A DNA stretch of 64,000 bases, taken from positions 233,695 to 297,694 of the forward strand of contig JAXMAV010000013.1 of NCBI GenBank assembly GCA_046350255.1. Reading direction: 5' to 3'. The DNA comes from CALDUY01 sp046350255. GTDB taxonomy: Bacteria > Planctomycetota > Planctomycetia > Gemmatales > Gemmataceae. A model generated the notes under the pieces. That model saw nothing but the letters and a program-made list of their open reading frames with translations, searched no databases and was not told the origin of the DNA. Positions 46,477 through 55,481 of this stretch are shown here, piece by piece. The position numbers and the translations under genes are program-made. The first letter of the stretch is position 1; each line of letters begins with the position of its first letter.

Positions 46477-47973
46477 ATGTCTGCCAGCCCCGAGCCGGTC
46501 GAGAAGCCTCCCGTGTCCATCTTCTGGCGGGTGACCCTGCTCGTCGGAGGCCTGTGTCTGTTCACGCTGGCGCTGGGACTGGCGCGCTTCTTCTACGACC
46601 AGGTGCGTACCACGCGCACCTTGCAAGAACGCGTGGACGCGCTCGATGCCAGCGACCCGAACTGGCGGCTGCACGCACTCGTTGAATCACGCCCTCATCC
46701 GCCGGCGGGGAAGAATAGCGCCGAGTTGGTGGTCCGCGTGGCCCGGATGATCCCCAAGGGCAGGCCCGCCCCTGCGGTCGACGAGGCGCTGGCGGACGTG
46801 GAGCCACCCGAACTGCTCCGGCCGGAGAAGCTCAAGATTCTCGACGACGAGTTGACAGTCCTGGCCGGGGCGGTGGCGGAAGCGCGTCGCCTGGCCGACA
46901 TGCCGGAAGGCCGCCACGAGCTGGACCTGGGCCCCAATCCGCTGATGACCCTTCTTCAAGATCAGCAAGATACGCGCATGTCGGCCCAGATTCTGCGTCT
47001 CGACGCCTGGAGCCTGGCTCAGAAGAAACAGACCGATGCTGCGCTGCTGTCGGCCCGAGCCACGGTGAACGCGGGTCGATCGCTGGGAGAAGAACCGTAT
47101 GCCATCTCGCAGCTCATCCGCGTTGCCTGCATCTCGGTTGGGCTGTCCAGTATGGAACGTTCCCTGGCTCTGGGCGAGGCCAGTGATGCCGAGCTAAGCA
47201 AGGTGCAGGAATTACTCAGGCTGGAGGATCAACACCCGACATGGCGGCTGATCATGCGCGGCGAGCGCGCTGTCGCCTTCGCCACCATCGAGGGGATGCT
47301 GGCTGGCAAGATTCCCGTCCGCGAGGCGCTCGACATGGGTCCTTCGTCCAGCAACGAACTGACCTGGCGCGAGAAGATCTTTGGCCTCACCCGGACTGAC
47401 ATGCTTCGCCAGCAAGCCTCTCTGCTCGATCTGTTTGGGGAGATGAGCGAGACGGGTGACCTGTCGGAGACGGAGCAGGTCACCCGCCTGAAGGAGATCG
47501 AAGCTCGCATCAAGACGAGGTATCAGGGTGAGCGGTTGGTGCGTATGCTCATGCCGTCGATGATGCAAATGGAAGACGCGATGCGGCGGATGAAGGCTCA
47601 GGTGCGCTGCATGGACGCATTGGTGGGCGCGGAACGCTACCGGGTGCAGACCGGGAAATGGCCGGAGAGCCTGGAAGCCATCCCGAAGGCTCTGCTCCCT
47701 CAGGCGCCGATTGACCCTTACGACGGCAAGCCGCTCCGTCTGCGCCGCACGGCCGACGGCATCGTCGTCTACTCGGTGGGCAAGGATGGGGTGGATCAGG
47801 GTGGCGCGGTGACGCGGAGCCCGACGAATGTGTTGCCAGTCGATCAGGGCTTCCGGCTGTGGGACGTGGCCAAACGGCGGCAGCCGCCACGTCCACCGGC
47901 GCCGAAACCCGACGACAACCAACCGCCGGGTGGACCGGGTGAAGGTCCGCCGGGCCCGCCTCCGGGCATGTGA
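46477..47973 (+). CDS. Membrane-anchored protein of unknown function between McrB and McrC genes
   Basis: 498 residues. One transmembrane helix near the N-terminus (WRVTLLVGGLCLFTLALGLA) leads to a large helical domain outside the membrane. Near the C-terminus, YRVQTGKWPESLEAI and DPYDGKPLRLRRTADGIVVY resemble a common planctomycete pseudopilin-like tail, followed by a Pro-rich end. The start is 15 bases after the McrB stop and the stop overlaps the McrC ATG by one base (TGATG), so all three are cotranscribed. It may be an added component of the defence locus, or an unrelated passenger. Confidence 0.75.
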   Translation: MSASPEPVEKPPVSIFWRVTLLVGGLCLFTLALGLARFFYDQVRTTRTLQERVDALDASDPNWRLHALVESRPHPPAGKNSAELVVRVARMIPKGRPAPAVDEALADVEPPELLRPEKLKILDDELTVLAGAVAEARRLADMPEGRHELDLGPNPLMTLLQDQQDTRMSAQILRLDAWSLAQKKQTDAALLSARATVNAGRSLGEEPYAISQLIRVACISVGLSSMERSLALGEASDAELSKVQELLRLEDQHPTWRLIMRGERAVAFATIEGMLAGKIPVREALDMGPSSSNELTWREKIFGLTRTDMLRQQASLLDLFGEMSETGDLSETEQVTRLKEIEARIKTRYQGERLVRMLMPSMMQMEDAMRRMKAQVRCMDALVGAERYRVQTGKWPESLEAIPKALLPQAPIDPYDGKPLRLRRTADGIVVYSVGKDGVDQGGAVTRSPTNVLPVDQGFRLWDVAKRRQPPRPPAPKPDDNQPPGGPGEGPPGPPPGM

Positions 47974-49157
47974 TGATGCTGGCACTTCCTGGCGAGCACG
48001 ACCTGCCTCTCCTGCGTCTGCGCGAGCGCCAGCCCCAGGAGTGCCGTCTTACGCCGGACGAGGTGGCGTACCTGCTGGCCCGGCATCGCGCCCATCTTCG
48101 ATTGATGCCAACCCCTCAGCCCCAGGTCTGGCAGATTACGGCGCTGGGAGTGATGGGCGCGTTGACCACCCCACAGCGCCGGATCGTCATCGAGCCGAAG
48201 ATTCCGCTACCGACGTTGCTGGCACCCTTCGCCGTCTTGCCGGGCAGGGGAGTCAGCGAGGTGCAGGCTCCTCTCTCGGGGCTCGATGTGCTGGCCTGTC
48301 AACTGGGCGAGCTAATGGTTGAGCGCGCCACGGTCGGGCTGCACCGGGGCTATCGAGAATTCGAGCGATGCGGGCCGTACCTGACAGGCCGGCTCGACCT
48401 GGCGAAGCAGGTGCGTCAGTCACCCGGCCAGCGCGGGCAATTTCACACGCGCGGAGATGACTTCACGCTGGATGGGCCGTGCAACCAGGTGCCCCTGGCG
48501 CTGGCCCGGCAGCTTCTGGCGTCCAGCCTCTTCCATCCCCGCGCCGTCGAGGCGTTGACCCGTGGCCTGGCCTCCTTCGCTCCGGTGGAGGCAGTGTCCC
48601 TGACCGAGGCAGTGCTGGAGGCGTTTCGTCGGGAGCCGATCCCGCCCGGCTACGAGGCGCTGACGAACCTGTGCCTGTGGCTGGCCAGCGCGCCGGGGAT
48701 GGCCGCGCCGACGCCGGGGGCGCTATTGCTCTCTCTCGAGCGCTGGTTCGAACGCCTGGTGGCGCAGGTGGTGAGCGCTGCCTGTCCGGGCCAGGTGGTT
48801 TGGCAGCCGAGCTTCACGCCGGGTGAACCGGGGCTGCTGGTGCGGCCCGATCTGGCGGTGGTCCGCGCCGGGCGGGTGCGCCTGGTGATCGACGCCAAAT
48901 GGAAGCGGCGCATTCCCGCGCGGCAGGATCTCTACCAGGGAATCGCCTACGCCACGCTGCTGGGCGCTCCGGAGGTACTGCTGGTGCTGCCAGGGCGAGG
49001 GGCGAGGCAACGCTACCAGTTCCCACAGATGCGCCTCGAGGTGTGCTGGCTGGAGGTGGCTGGGGCCGCGGGGCTAGTCCAACGATCGATGCAGCGACTG
49101 GCCCGACTGGTGCGTGCGCGATCGTGTGTGGACGACCCAGGGGACGCGCCGGCGTGA
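47973..49157 (+). CDS. mcrC: McrC-type 5-methylcytosine restriction nuclease subunit
   Basis: 394 residues. The N-terminal half has the McrC pattern (VWQITALGVMGALTTPQRRIVIEPKI; family block ERCGPYLTGRLDLAKQV). The PD-(D/E)xK nuclease core is at about 285-315: LLVRPDLAVV, then RLVIDAKWKRR. DNA cleavage would depend on the upstream McrB motor. Translation is coupled to the preceding membrane protein gene by a TGATG overlap; ATG 47976 and GTG 47970 are alternative starts with no ribosome site of their own. Confidence 0.85.
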   Translation: MMLALPGEHDLPLLRLRERQPQECRLTPDEVAYLLARHRAHLRLMPTPQPQVWQITALGVMGALTTPQRRIVIEPKIPLPTLLAPFAVLPGRGVSEVQAPLSGLDVLACQLGELMVERATVGLHRGYREFERCGPYLTGRLDLAKQVRQSPGQRGQFHTRGDDFTLDGPCNQVPLALARQLLASSLFHPRAVEALTRGLASFAPVEAVSLTEAVLEAFRREPIPPGYEALTNLCLWLASAPGMAAPTPGALLLSLERWFERLVAQVVSAACPGQVVWQPSFTPGEPGLLVRPDLAVVRAGRVRLVIDAKWKRRIPARQDLYQGIAYATLLGAPEVLLVLPGRGARQRYQFPQMRLEVCWLEVAGAAGLVQRSMQRLARLVRARSCVDDPGDAPA

Positions 49158-49262
49158 GCCGCGTCGACTGCTCCGGGATTTCGTTTTGTTCAGGCGCCGA
49201 CCCTGGTAGACTGCACGATGTCGGTCATCTCTTCACCTCACGTCACCTCTGAGGCACGTACC

Positions 49263-49700
49263 ATGAGCGCCGTTCGCCAGCTGTTGCAGCGTAAAGGTTC
49301 GCACGTCTACTGCATCTCGGAGCACGCCTCGGTCCTGGAGGCCGCCCGTCTGATGAACGAGCATCGGATTGGTGCGCTGATGGTGGTGGACGACGGCCGA
49401 CTGGTTGGCATCTTCACGGAGCGCGACATTCTGCAACGGGTGGTCGCCGAGCAACGCGAGCCTGCCTCCACGCCGGTGAGCGAAGTCATGACCACCGACC
49501 TGGTTTGCTGCCGGCCGGAAACCACCATCGAGGAAGCACGCGGCGCCATGAAGAACCGTCGACTGCGTCACCTGCCCGTCATCGAGGGTGATGGCACCCT
49601 GATCGGGCTGGTCTCCATCGGCGACCTGAACGCGTACTGTGCGGCCGACAACGAATACACCATCCACCTGTTGCAGGAATACCTGCATGGGCGGATGTGA
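49263..49700 (+). CDS. Two-CBS-domain protein
   Basis: 145 residues containing two CBS motifs: SVLEAARLMNEHRIGALMVV with VGIFTERDILQRVV, and TTIEEARGAMKNRRLRHLPV with LIGLVSIGDLNAY. CBS pairs bind adenosine nucleotides and regulate partner proteins. Start 49263 has a tgagg box; 49218 is in frame but unsupported. Stands alone. Confidence 0.9.
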   Translation: MSAVRQLLQRKGSHVYCISEHASVLEAARLMNEHRIGALMVVDDGRLVGIFTERDILQRVVAEQREPASTPVSEVMTTDLVCCRPETTIEEARGAMKNRRLRHLPVIEGDGTLIGLVSIGDLNAYCAADNEYTIHLLQEYLHGRM

Positions 49701-49832
49701 AATGCTCCCGGTGCTGGATTTTTTCTGCACGGGGCGATACCTTGGCGGCATCCTTGTGTTGAATTTCGTCAGACGTGATCCCGGGAGGAGTGATCCTCCG
49801 GATGCCCTCTACCTGTCCGCGGAGATGGAACC

Positions 49833-51485
49833 ATGCACGGCCCTTTGACGCTTCGCCTGCTCGGCGGACTGTTCCTGGCCACCTCGATAAGCGTCCTGGC
49901 CGGGGACGCTCCTCCAGTGGGAGGCCAGGCGCCGGATGCCACCAAGAAAACCAGCACGGCGTCGAGTTTGCCGTCCGGGCAAAAGCTGTCGGCGACCCAG
50001 CTAGCCCGGCACCTCGACCGGCTCATTCTCGAAACCCTGCATGCCGAGAAGACCGAGCCGTCACCGCGCTGCAGCGACGAGGAGTTTGTGCGTCGCGTGT
50101 ATCTCGACCTGACCGGCAAGATTCCGACCGCGGAGCAGGCGCTGGCGTTTCTCGATAGCCGCGAGGCCAACAAGCGAGCTCAGCTGATCGACGAGTTGCT
50201 GGCCAGCAAGGAGTATGGCCGACACCTCGCCGACATCTGGCAGACGCTGCTGCTACCGCGCAACTCGGATAACCGCCGCCTGCTGCAGTACTACGAGCAT
50301 CTCACGAAGTGGATGGAGACGAAGTTCAACGCCAACACTCCCTGGAACGAGATGGTCCAGGAACTGCTCACCGCCAAGGGCGACGTGACGAAGAACGGCC
50401 CGGTGATCTACTGGGTGGCCAACAACACTGCGGACAAGGTGACCGACAGCGTCAGCAAGGTCTTCCTCGGTGTGCAGTTGCAGTGTGCTCAGTGCCACAA
50501 CCATCCGTTCACGGGGTGGAAGCAGGACGAGTACTGGGGCATGGCGGCGTTCTTCCTGCACGTGCGGCCTGAAGGAAACCCCAAGGCGGCAGCCAAGAAC
50601 GGTGGTACCATCAGCATCGCGGAGAATCCGCAGGCCAAGCGAGGCAAGCGGCAGGTGCTGCCCGAATCCGCCCGCATTGTGGCTCCCAAATTCCTCCAGG
50701 GTGAGAAGCCCACGGTCAAGTCCGGGGCGCCGGTCCGCCCGGTCCTGGCCAGCTGGATGACCACGCCACAGAACCCCTTCTTCGCCAAGGCGATGGTCAA
50801 TCGCGTGTGGTGGCAGCTGTTCGGGCGCGGGCTGGTCAACCCAGTGGACGACATGCACGAGGGCAACGCCGCCTCGCACCCGCAACTACTGGCCGATCTC
50901 ACGCAGCAGTTTGCCGCCAGTGGCTTCGACCTGAAGCACCTGTTCCGCACCATCTGCAATAGCGAGACCTACCAGCGGTCGAGTAAGCCAACCGGGTCGA
51001 ACGGCTCTGTGGGACCCGAACTGTATGCCCGGATGGCCATCAAGCCGTTGTCGCCGGAGCAGATGTATGACTCGCTGGCGTCGCTCCTGGGCGGCGAAGC
51101 TCGGCCGAACGCCGCACGCAAGAACAAGCAGCAGGCCCAGCAACAGAAGGGCGGGGCCAATGCCCGGGCGGCGTTTGTCGCCTTCTTCTCGGCGGACGAG
51201 GGTGCTGACCCCACCGAGTACCAGGCCGGCATCCCCCAGGTGCTGCGTCTGATGAACTCGGCCCAGTTCAACAACTTCGGTCGGCTGGCGGGTTCGGTGC
51301 GGTCGAGCACCGACGTCGGCGGCCTGGTTGAAAAGTTGTACCTGAACATCCTGGCCCGTCGGCCGACCTCGGTCGAGCTGGAACGGACCTCCAACTACCT
51401 CCGTCGAGGCGACGATCGGCGCGAGGCCATCGCCGGGGTCATCTGGGCCCTGGTGAACTCCAGTGAATTTGCTCTGAACCGCTAA
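49833..51485 (+). CDS. DUF1549 and DUF1553 domain protein
   Basis: Exported protein of 550 residues with signal peptide MHGPLTLRLLGGLFLATS. DUF1549 covers about 55-260 (LSATQLARHLDRLI, RRVYLDLTGKIPT, and QCAQCHNHPFTGWKQDEYW, a possible haem or metal site). DUF1553 follows to the end (NPFFAKAMVNRVWWQLFGRG, FDLKHLFRTICNSETYQ, LYLNILARRPTSVE). In Planctomycetes this pair is habitually next to a DUF1501 gene, as here; the function is unproven. Confidence 0.93.
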   Translation: MHGPLTLRLLGGLFLATSISVLAGDAPPVGGQAPDATKKTSTASSLPSGQKLSATQLARHLDRLILETLHAEKTEPSPRCSDEEFVRRVYLDLTGKIPTAEQALAFLDSREANKRAQLIDELLASKEYGRHLADIWQTLLLPRNSDNRRLLQYYEHLTKWMETKFNANTPWNEMVQELLTAKGDVTKNGPVIYWVANNTADKVTDSVSKVFLGVQLQCAQCHNHPFTGWKQDEYWGMAAFFLHVRPEGNPKAAAKNGGTISIAENPQAKRGKRQVLPESARIVAPKFLQGEKPTVKSGAPVRPVLASWMTTPQNPFFAKAMVNRVWWQLFGRGLVNPVDDMHEGNAASHPQLLADLTQQFAASGFDLKHLFRTICNSETYQRSSKPTGSNGSVGPELYARMAIKPLSPEQMYDSLASLLGGEARPNAARKNKQQAQQQKGGANARAAFVAFFSADEGADPTEYQAGIPQVLRLMNSAQFNNFGRLAGSVRSSTDVGGLVEKLYLNILARRPTSVELERTSNYLRRGDDRREAIAGVIWALVNSSEFALNR

Positions 51486-51574
51486 CCCAACCTCCGGCAT
51501 TGGCGCCGGGTCGCCTGGCCCTCCGCGGGCGACCCCGCCTTCCCACCTGGCCCACCAAGAAGGACGACGCTTCC

Positions 51575-52855
51575 ATGCAGAATCGGAACCCCTCCGCTGG
51601 CCTGTCTCGCCGTGAGGCCCTCCAGCTGGCCGCCGCTGGTGTCTCCACGGTGTCCCTGTCCGGCTGGTTCAACGTGCTGGCGCACGGCGCCGCTGCCCAG
51701 GCCAATAAGGCCAAGTCGTGCATCCTGCTGTGGATGGATGGCGGCCCCAGCCACAAGGACACGTTTGATCTCAAGCCCAACACCAAGGACGGCGGTCCTT
51801 ACAAGGAGATCGCCACCAGCGTGCCCGGCATCCGTATCAGCGAGCACTTCCCCTTGCTGGCCCAGCAGATGCAGCATGCGGCTCTACTGCGTGGCATGTC
51901 CACCGCCGAGGGCGCTCACGGCCGGGCCAAGTACAACCTGCACACCGGCTACCGCGAAGGGCAGGGCGGCGTCAACTACCCGAGCATCGGCTCCATCGTC
52001 GCCCGGGAGCTGGGTAACGAGGAGTTCGCTCTACCTAACTTCGTCAGCATCGGCAACCGTGCGTACAACGCCGGCTTCCTCGGCACCCGTTACAACCCGC
52101 TCGTGGTGACCGACCCCCGGCAGGGTGTCGAGAACCTGCGCCCGCTGGTCAGTGGTTCCGCCTTTGATGGCCGCGCCGATCTGCTCGACCAGATGGAGAA
52201 GGCCTTCCACCGCGAGTACGATTCCGCTGCGGCGACGGCTCACCACACCACCTATCAGCGCGCTCTGACACTGATGAAGTCGCGCGAGGCACGCGCCTTC
52301 GACCTCACCCACGAGCCGGCCGCCTCGAAGAAGGCTTATGGGGGATCCCGATTCGGCGAGGGCTGCCTGCTGGCCCGGCGTCTCATCGAGGCGGGCGTTC
52401 GCTTCGTCGAGGTCAGCCTGGGTGGCTGGGATACGCATCAGAACAACTTCGACCGGGTCAAGGAGCTGTCGACCCAGGTGGATGCCCCGTTTGCCGCCCT
52501 GGTGCGCGATCTCAAGGAACGTGGCCTGCTCGACTCCACGCTGATCATCTGGATGGGCGAGTTTGGTCGCACCCCAAAGATCAACGCCCGGGGAGCCAAG
52601 CCGGGACGCGATCACTACCCGCGCGCCTGGAGCAGCGTGATGGTGGGCGGTGGCATCAAGGGCGGTCAGGTCATCGGTAAGACCGACAAGGAAGGCGCGA
52701 ACGTGATCGAGCGTCCGGTCAACGCCATGGACTTCCTCGCCACGGTCTGCTCGGTCCTCGGTGTCAACTACACGAAGATCAACACGACGAACAACAACCG
52801 GCCGGTCCGCATCGTGGACAAGGCGGCCAAGGTGGTCAAGGAAGTGCTCGCCTGA
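51575..52855 (+). CDS. DUF1501 family protein (Tat-exported, sulfatase-like fold)
   Basis: 426 residues. ATG 51575 begins a Tat-type signal (SRREALQLAAAGVSTV). Family landmarks: ILLWMDGGPSHKDTFDLKP, LLRGMSTAEGAHGRAKY, FVEVSLGGWDTHQNNFDRVK, IIWMGEFGRTPKIN, and GRDHYPRAWSSVMVGGGI. DUF1501 has an alkaline-phosphatase-like fold, and the metal-binding DxH type residues are present. Its partner is the adjacent DUF1549/DUF1553 gene, about 90 bases upstream. Confidence 0.93.
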   Translation: MQNRNPSAGLSRREALQLAAAGVSTVSLSGWFNVLAHGAAAQANKAKSCILLWMDGGPSHKDTFDLKPNTKDGGPYKEIATSVPGIRISEHFPLLAQQMQHAALLRGMSTAEGAHGRAKYNLHTGYREGQGGVNYPSIGSIVARELGNEEFALPNFVSIGNRAYNAGFLGTRYNPLVVTDPRQGVENLRPLVSGSAFDGRADLLDQMEKAFHREYDSAAATAHHTTYQRALTLMKSREARAFDLTHEPAASKKAYGGSRFGEGCLLARRLIEAGVRFVEVSLGGWDTHQNNFDRVKELSTQVDAPFAALVRDLKERGLLDSTLIIWMGEFGRTPKINARGAKPGRDHYPRAWSSVMVGGGIKGGQVIGKTDKEGANVIERPVNAMDFLATVCSVLGVNYTKINTTNNNRPVRIVDKAAKVVKEVLA

Positions 52856-52863
52856 GCTCTGTC

Positions 52864-54960
52864 ATGCCCACACGCCGGGAACTGATCCTGGGCGGACTCG
52901 CAGCCGGGGTAGGAGTGGTGCACGCCGCCGCTCCTCCCCCGGCTAATCCGCGCGCCTGGATTGGCCGTGTGACCGCCATGGCCTTCGGCACCCCTGGCGA
53001 GGTCGAGCGCCTGGCTGCCATGGGGGCCGAGGTGCTGCATACCAACCTCGTCTGGCCCTATTATCCCTTGCAGCGCGACGGCGGCGGTCTACCGCGCGCC
53101 GAACGCGACCAGCTGGCCCGACTGGCCCGCACCTGCCGTCAGAAAGGCCTGCGGTTGAGTCTGGGCCTGCCGCCGTTCATGCCGGTCGCCCTGGCGCGGC
53201 GACATCCCACCTGGCGCGAACAGCCCGATCCGAAGGCCACCGCCCCGCGTGGCGAGCCTGCGGAAGACAATCTGGGTACGCGCGCGGGGTGCAACCACGG
53301 TCCCTGGGGCGACTATCTCATCGAGGTCTGCTGCGAGCTGGCCGCCGACTTTCAGCTCGATGGCTTCTCCTTCGATGGTGGGTACCATCCGCCGATCTGT
53401 TACTGTCCTGCCTGTCGGGCCGCCTACCGGAAGGATCACGACCGCGAGCTGCCTTCCCGGGTGGATCTGAACGAGATTGCCTATCGCGAATATCTTGTGT
53501 GGCGCGGGCAGAAGCTCGTCGCGCACTACACCCGGATGCGCCAGCGGCTGGCGGAGGCGCGGCCGGGCACCGCGCTCATGAGCTGGACGGTCAACGCCGG
53601 GCGCTTCGGGCACTTCCTGCATTCGCCCCGGGCCATGCCGATCGAGGTCAACCGGCTCTTCGATCTGCCCATGCAGGAGTGGTGGCTGGAAGAAAGCAAC
53701 CTGGGCGCCAGTGTGGTGCCAGCCTTCGGAGTGGCGTACCTGCGCGCAGTGGCGGGCGATGGCCCCTGCGCCAGCGAACCGTACCTCATGACGCGGGCTC
53801 AGCCGCCCACGTCCGATAGTTTCCCCCATGTCGAGCGTCTGGCGCGGGCTCTGCTGGCGGTGACGCACGGCAGTGTGGGGGCACACTCGGTGGGGTGGCC
53901 CGGCCATCGTGAATCGACCGCTGACATCCTGACCGAGATCCGTCGGCGCGCTCCCTGGTTGACCCACACGCGCCGGCTACCCTGGGCCGGCCTGCTGGTC
54001 AGCGAGCAGACGCGCCAGTTCGTCCACTACGCCCGCATCCGCGAACGTTTTCTGCCACCAGCTTTGGGGCTGTTTCGCGCAGCGGTCGAGGAGCATCTTC
54101 CTCTCGGCCTGCTGACCGACCTGGAACTGACCCCGGCCAGCCTGGCACCGCACCGGGTGATCCTCTTACCCGATGCCGTCGCCCTGTCGAACCAGCAGGC
54201 CGCCGCCCTGCGATCGTATGTCGAGAGCGGCGGTGGCCTGATCGCCACGGGCGAGACCTCGCTGGCGGACGAACTGGGCCGGCCTCGCTCGCGGTTCGCC
54301 CTGGCCGATCTGTTCGGCGTGACGCCTCAGGGGCGGTTCGATGGCGTTGCTCGCCTGGAACTCGACCGCAAGGCCTGGACCGATTCGCGTCTGGCCCGGC
54401 TCGTTCCAGAAGGAACGGTGACCTTCCGTGGGCCATTGGTGCGCACGACGGCTTCTCCCAAGGTCGAGACGCTGGCCCGCCTGACGATCCCTGACAAAGG
54501 CACCTTCCCCGCCATCGTCCGGCAGCGCTTCGGTAAAGGGCGCGTAGTGTACCTGCCTGCCGGGCTGGATGTCGCTCTCTGGTCCTACGCCTATCCCTAC
54601 CAACGCATACTCCTGGCCGAGTTGATCCGCTGGGCCGCCGGGGGGCCGCCTCCCATCACGGTCGAGGCGCCACGGTGTGTGCAGATGACCTGCTTCACGC
54701 AGGGGCCGCAAACCACCCTGGTTCACCTGTTCAACAACGTGGTGACCACGGCTCACCATGGCGATCCATCCACGGAAGTGCCTCTGCGCGAAGAGGTGCT
54801 TCCCATCCATGGTGTGCGCGTGCGGTTTCACGGGGCTGGTCCACGCCGCTGTGTGCTGCAACCGGAAGGCCGCGCGCTGACCCTGCGGCGCGAGGGTGCC
54901 AGCACCGTGGCACTGGTACCGCGCCTCGACCTCCACGCAATCGTGGTGTGCGAGGAGTAG
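52864..54960 (+). CDS. Secreted glycoside-hydrolase-like protein with GH42 trimerisation-like domain
   Basis: 698 residues starting 8 bases after DUF1501, so likely cotranscribed. Tat-like N-terminus MPTRRELILGGLAAG. Residues 40-330 look like a TIM barrel (EVLHTNLVWPYYPLQ, LRLSLGLPPFMP, FQLDGFSFDGGYHPPICYCP with CPAC suggesting a metal site). Residues 380-480 resemble the beta-galactosidase trimerisation domain (LTPASLAPHRVILLPDAVAL, LRSYVESGGGLIATGETSL). The C-terminus is a beta domain. Substrate not evident. Confidence 0.7.
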   Translation: MPTRRELILGGLAAGVGVVHAAAPPPANPRAWIGRVTAMAFGTPGEVERLAAMGAEVLHTNLVWPYYPLQRDGGGLPRAERDQLARLARTCRQKGLRLSLGLPPFMPVALARRHPTWREQPDPKATAPRGEPAEDNLGTRAGCNHGPWGDYLIEVCCELAADFQLDGFSFDGGYHPPICYCPACRAAYRKDHDRELPSRVDLNEIAYREYLVWRGQKLVAHYTRMRQRLAEARPGTALMSWTVNAGRFGHFLHSPRAMPIEVNRLFDLPMQEWWLEESNLGASVVPAFGVAYLRAVAGDGPCASEPYLMTRAQPPTSDSFPHVERLARALLAVTHGSVGAHSVGWPGHRESTADILTEIRRRAPWLTHTRRLPWAGLLVSEQTRQFVHYARIRERFLPPALGLFRAAVEEHLPLGLLTDLELTPASLAPHRVILLPDAVALSNQQAAALRSYVESGGGLIATGETSLADELGRPRSRFALADLFGVTPQGRFDGVARLELDRKAWTDSRLARLVPEGTVTFRGPLVRTTASPKVETLARLTIPDKGTFPAIVRQRFGKGRVVYLPAGLDVALWSYAYPYQRILLAELIRWAAGGPPPITVEAPRCVQMTCFTQGPQTTLVHLFNNVVTTAHHGDPSTEVPLREEVLPIHGVRVRFHGAGPRRCVLQPEGRALTLRREGASTVALVPRLDLHAIVVCEE

Positions 54961-55099
54961 AGGCGGACTCTCCCCCGGTCGCCACCTGGCAGCGATACCA
55001 CTCTCCGGGAATGGCGGGGAAGATGGTAGGCTGCGGGGTGGCGCGCAGCGCATCCGAGGTGGCGCGCCGTCCACACATGGGAGCAAACAGGCGATGAGG

Positions 55100-55305
55100 G
55101 TCACCGTCAACAATCGGAGAGCAACGGCGGGGTGGCAGCCTGAGTCATCGATCGGCGTGCGTGCCACCGTCAGTAAACGGAAGGCAACGGTGAGAGATCG
55201 AGCGATGAGCGACATCGTCAACAAACCGAGAGAAACGGTGGCGTGGCAGCGAGTGGCGATCACTGGCGTGCGTGCCACCGTCAGCAAACGGAGAATAACG
55301 GCGGG
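55100..55305. repeat. Degenerate tandem repeat (111-bp unit, two copies)
   Basis: The 521-base gap 54961-55481 holds no convincing gene. Within it, four copies of a motif like ACCGTCA..AACGGA..AACGG occur with CGTCA at about 55105, 55168, 55216 and 55279. Spacings of 63, 48 and 63 show a 111-bp unit repeated twice; copies two and four share GCGTGCGTGCCACCGTCAG. Each motif can fold (CACCGT with ACGGTG). Confidence 0.7.
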
Positions 55306-55481
55306 AGAAGGGAGGGCAGAGAAGCGATCCTGGGGAGGAAGTAGCGCCTTGATTTGGTAAAGAATCAGGCTCGCCGCGCCGACGTTGGGCTTGCTCGCTG
55401 GGTTGCGTCTGGCTATAGCTCGTGGCGCCTGGACGGCATTTCGGGCAATGGCCTGGGTCGCAGAGACGGGAGGCGAGAGGA

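Noticed and set aside
55100..55305. CRISPR array
   Set aside because: The units are degenerate, unevenly spaced (63/48) and few; no cas genes are nearby.
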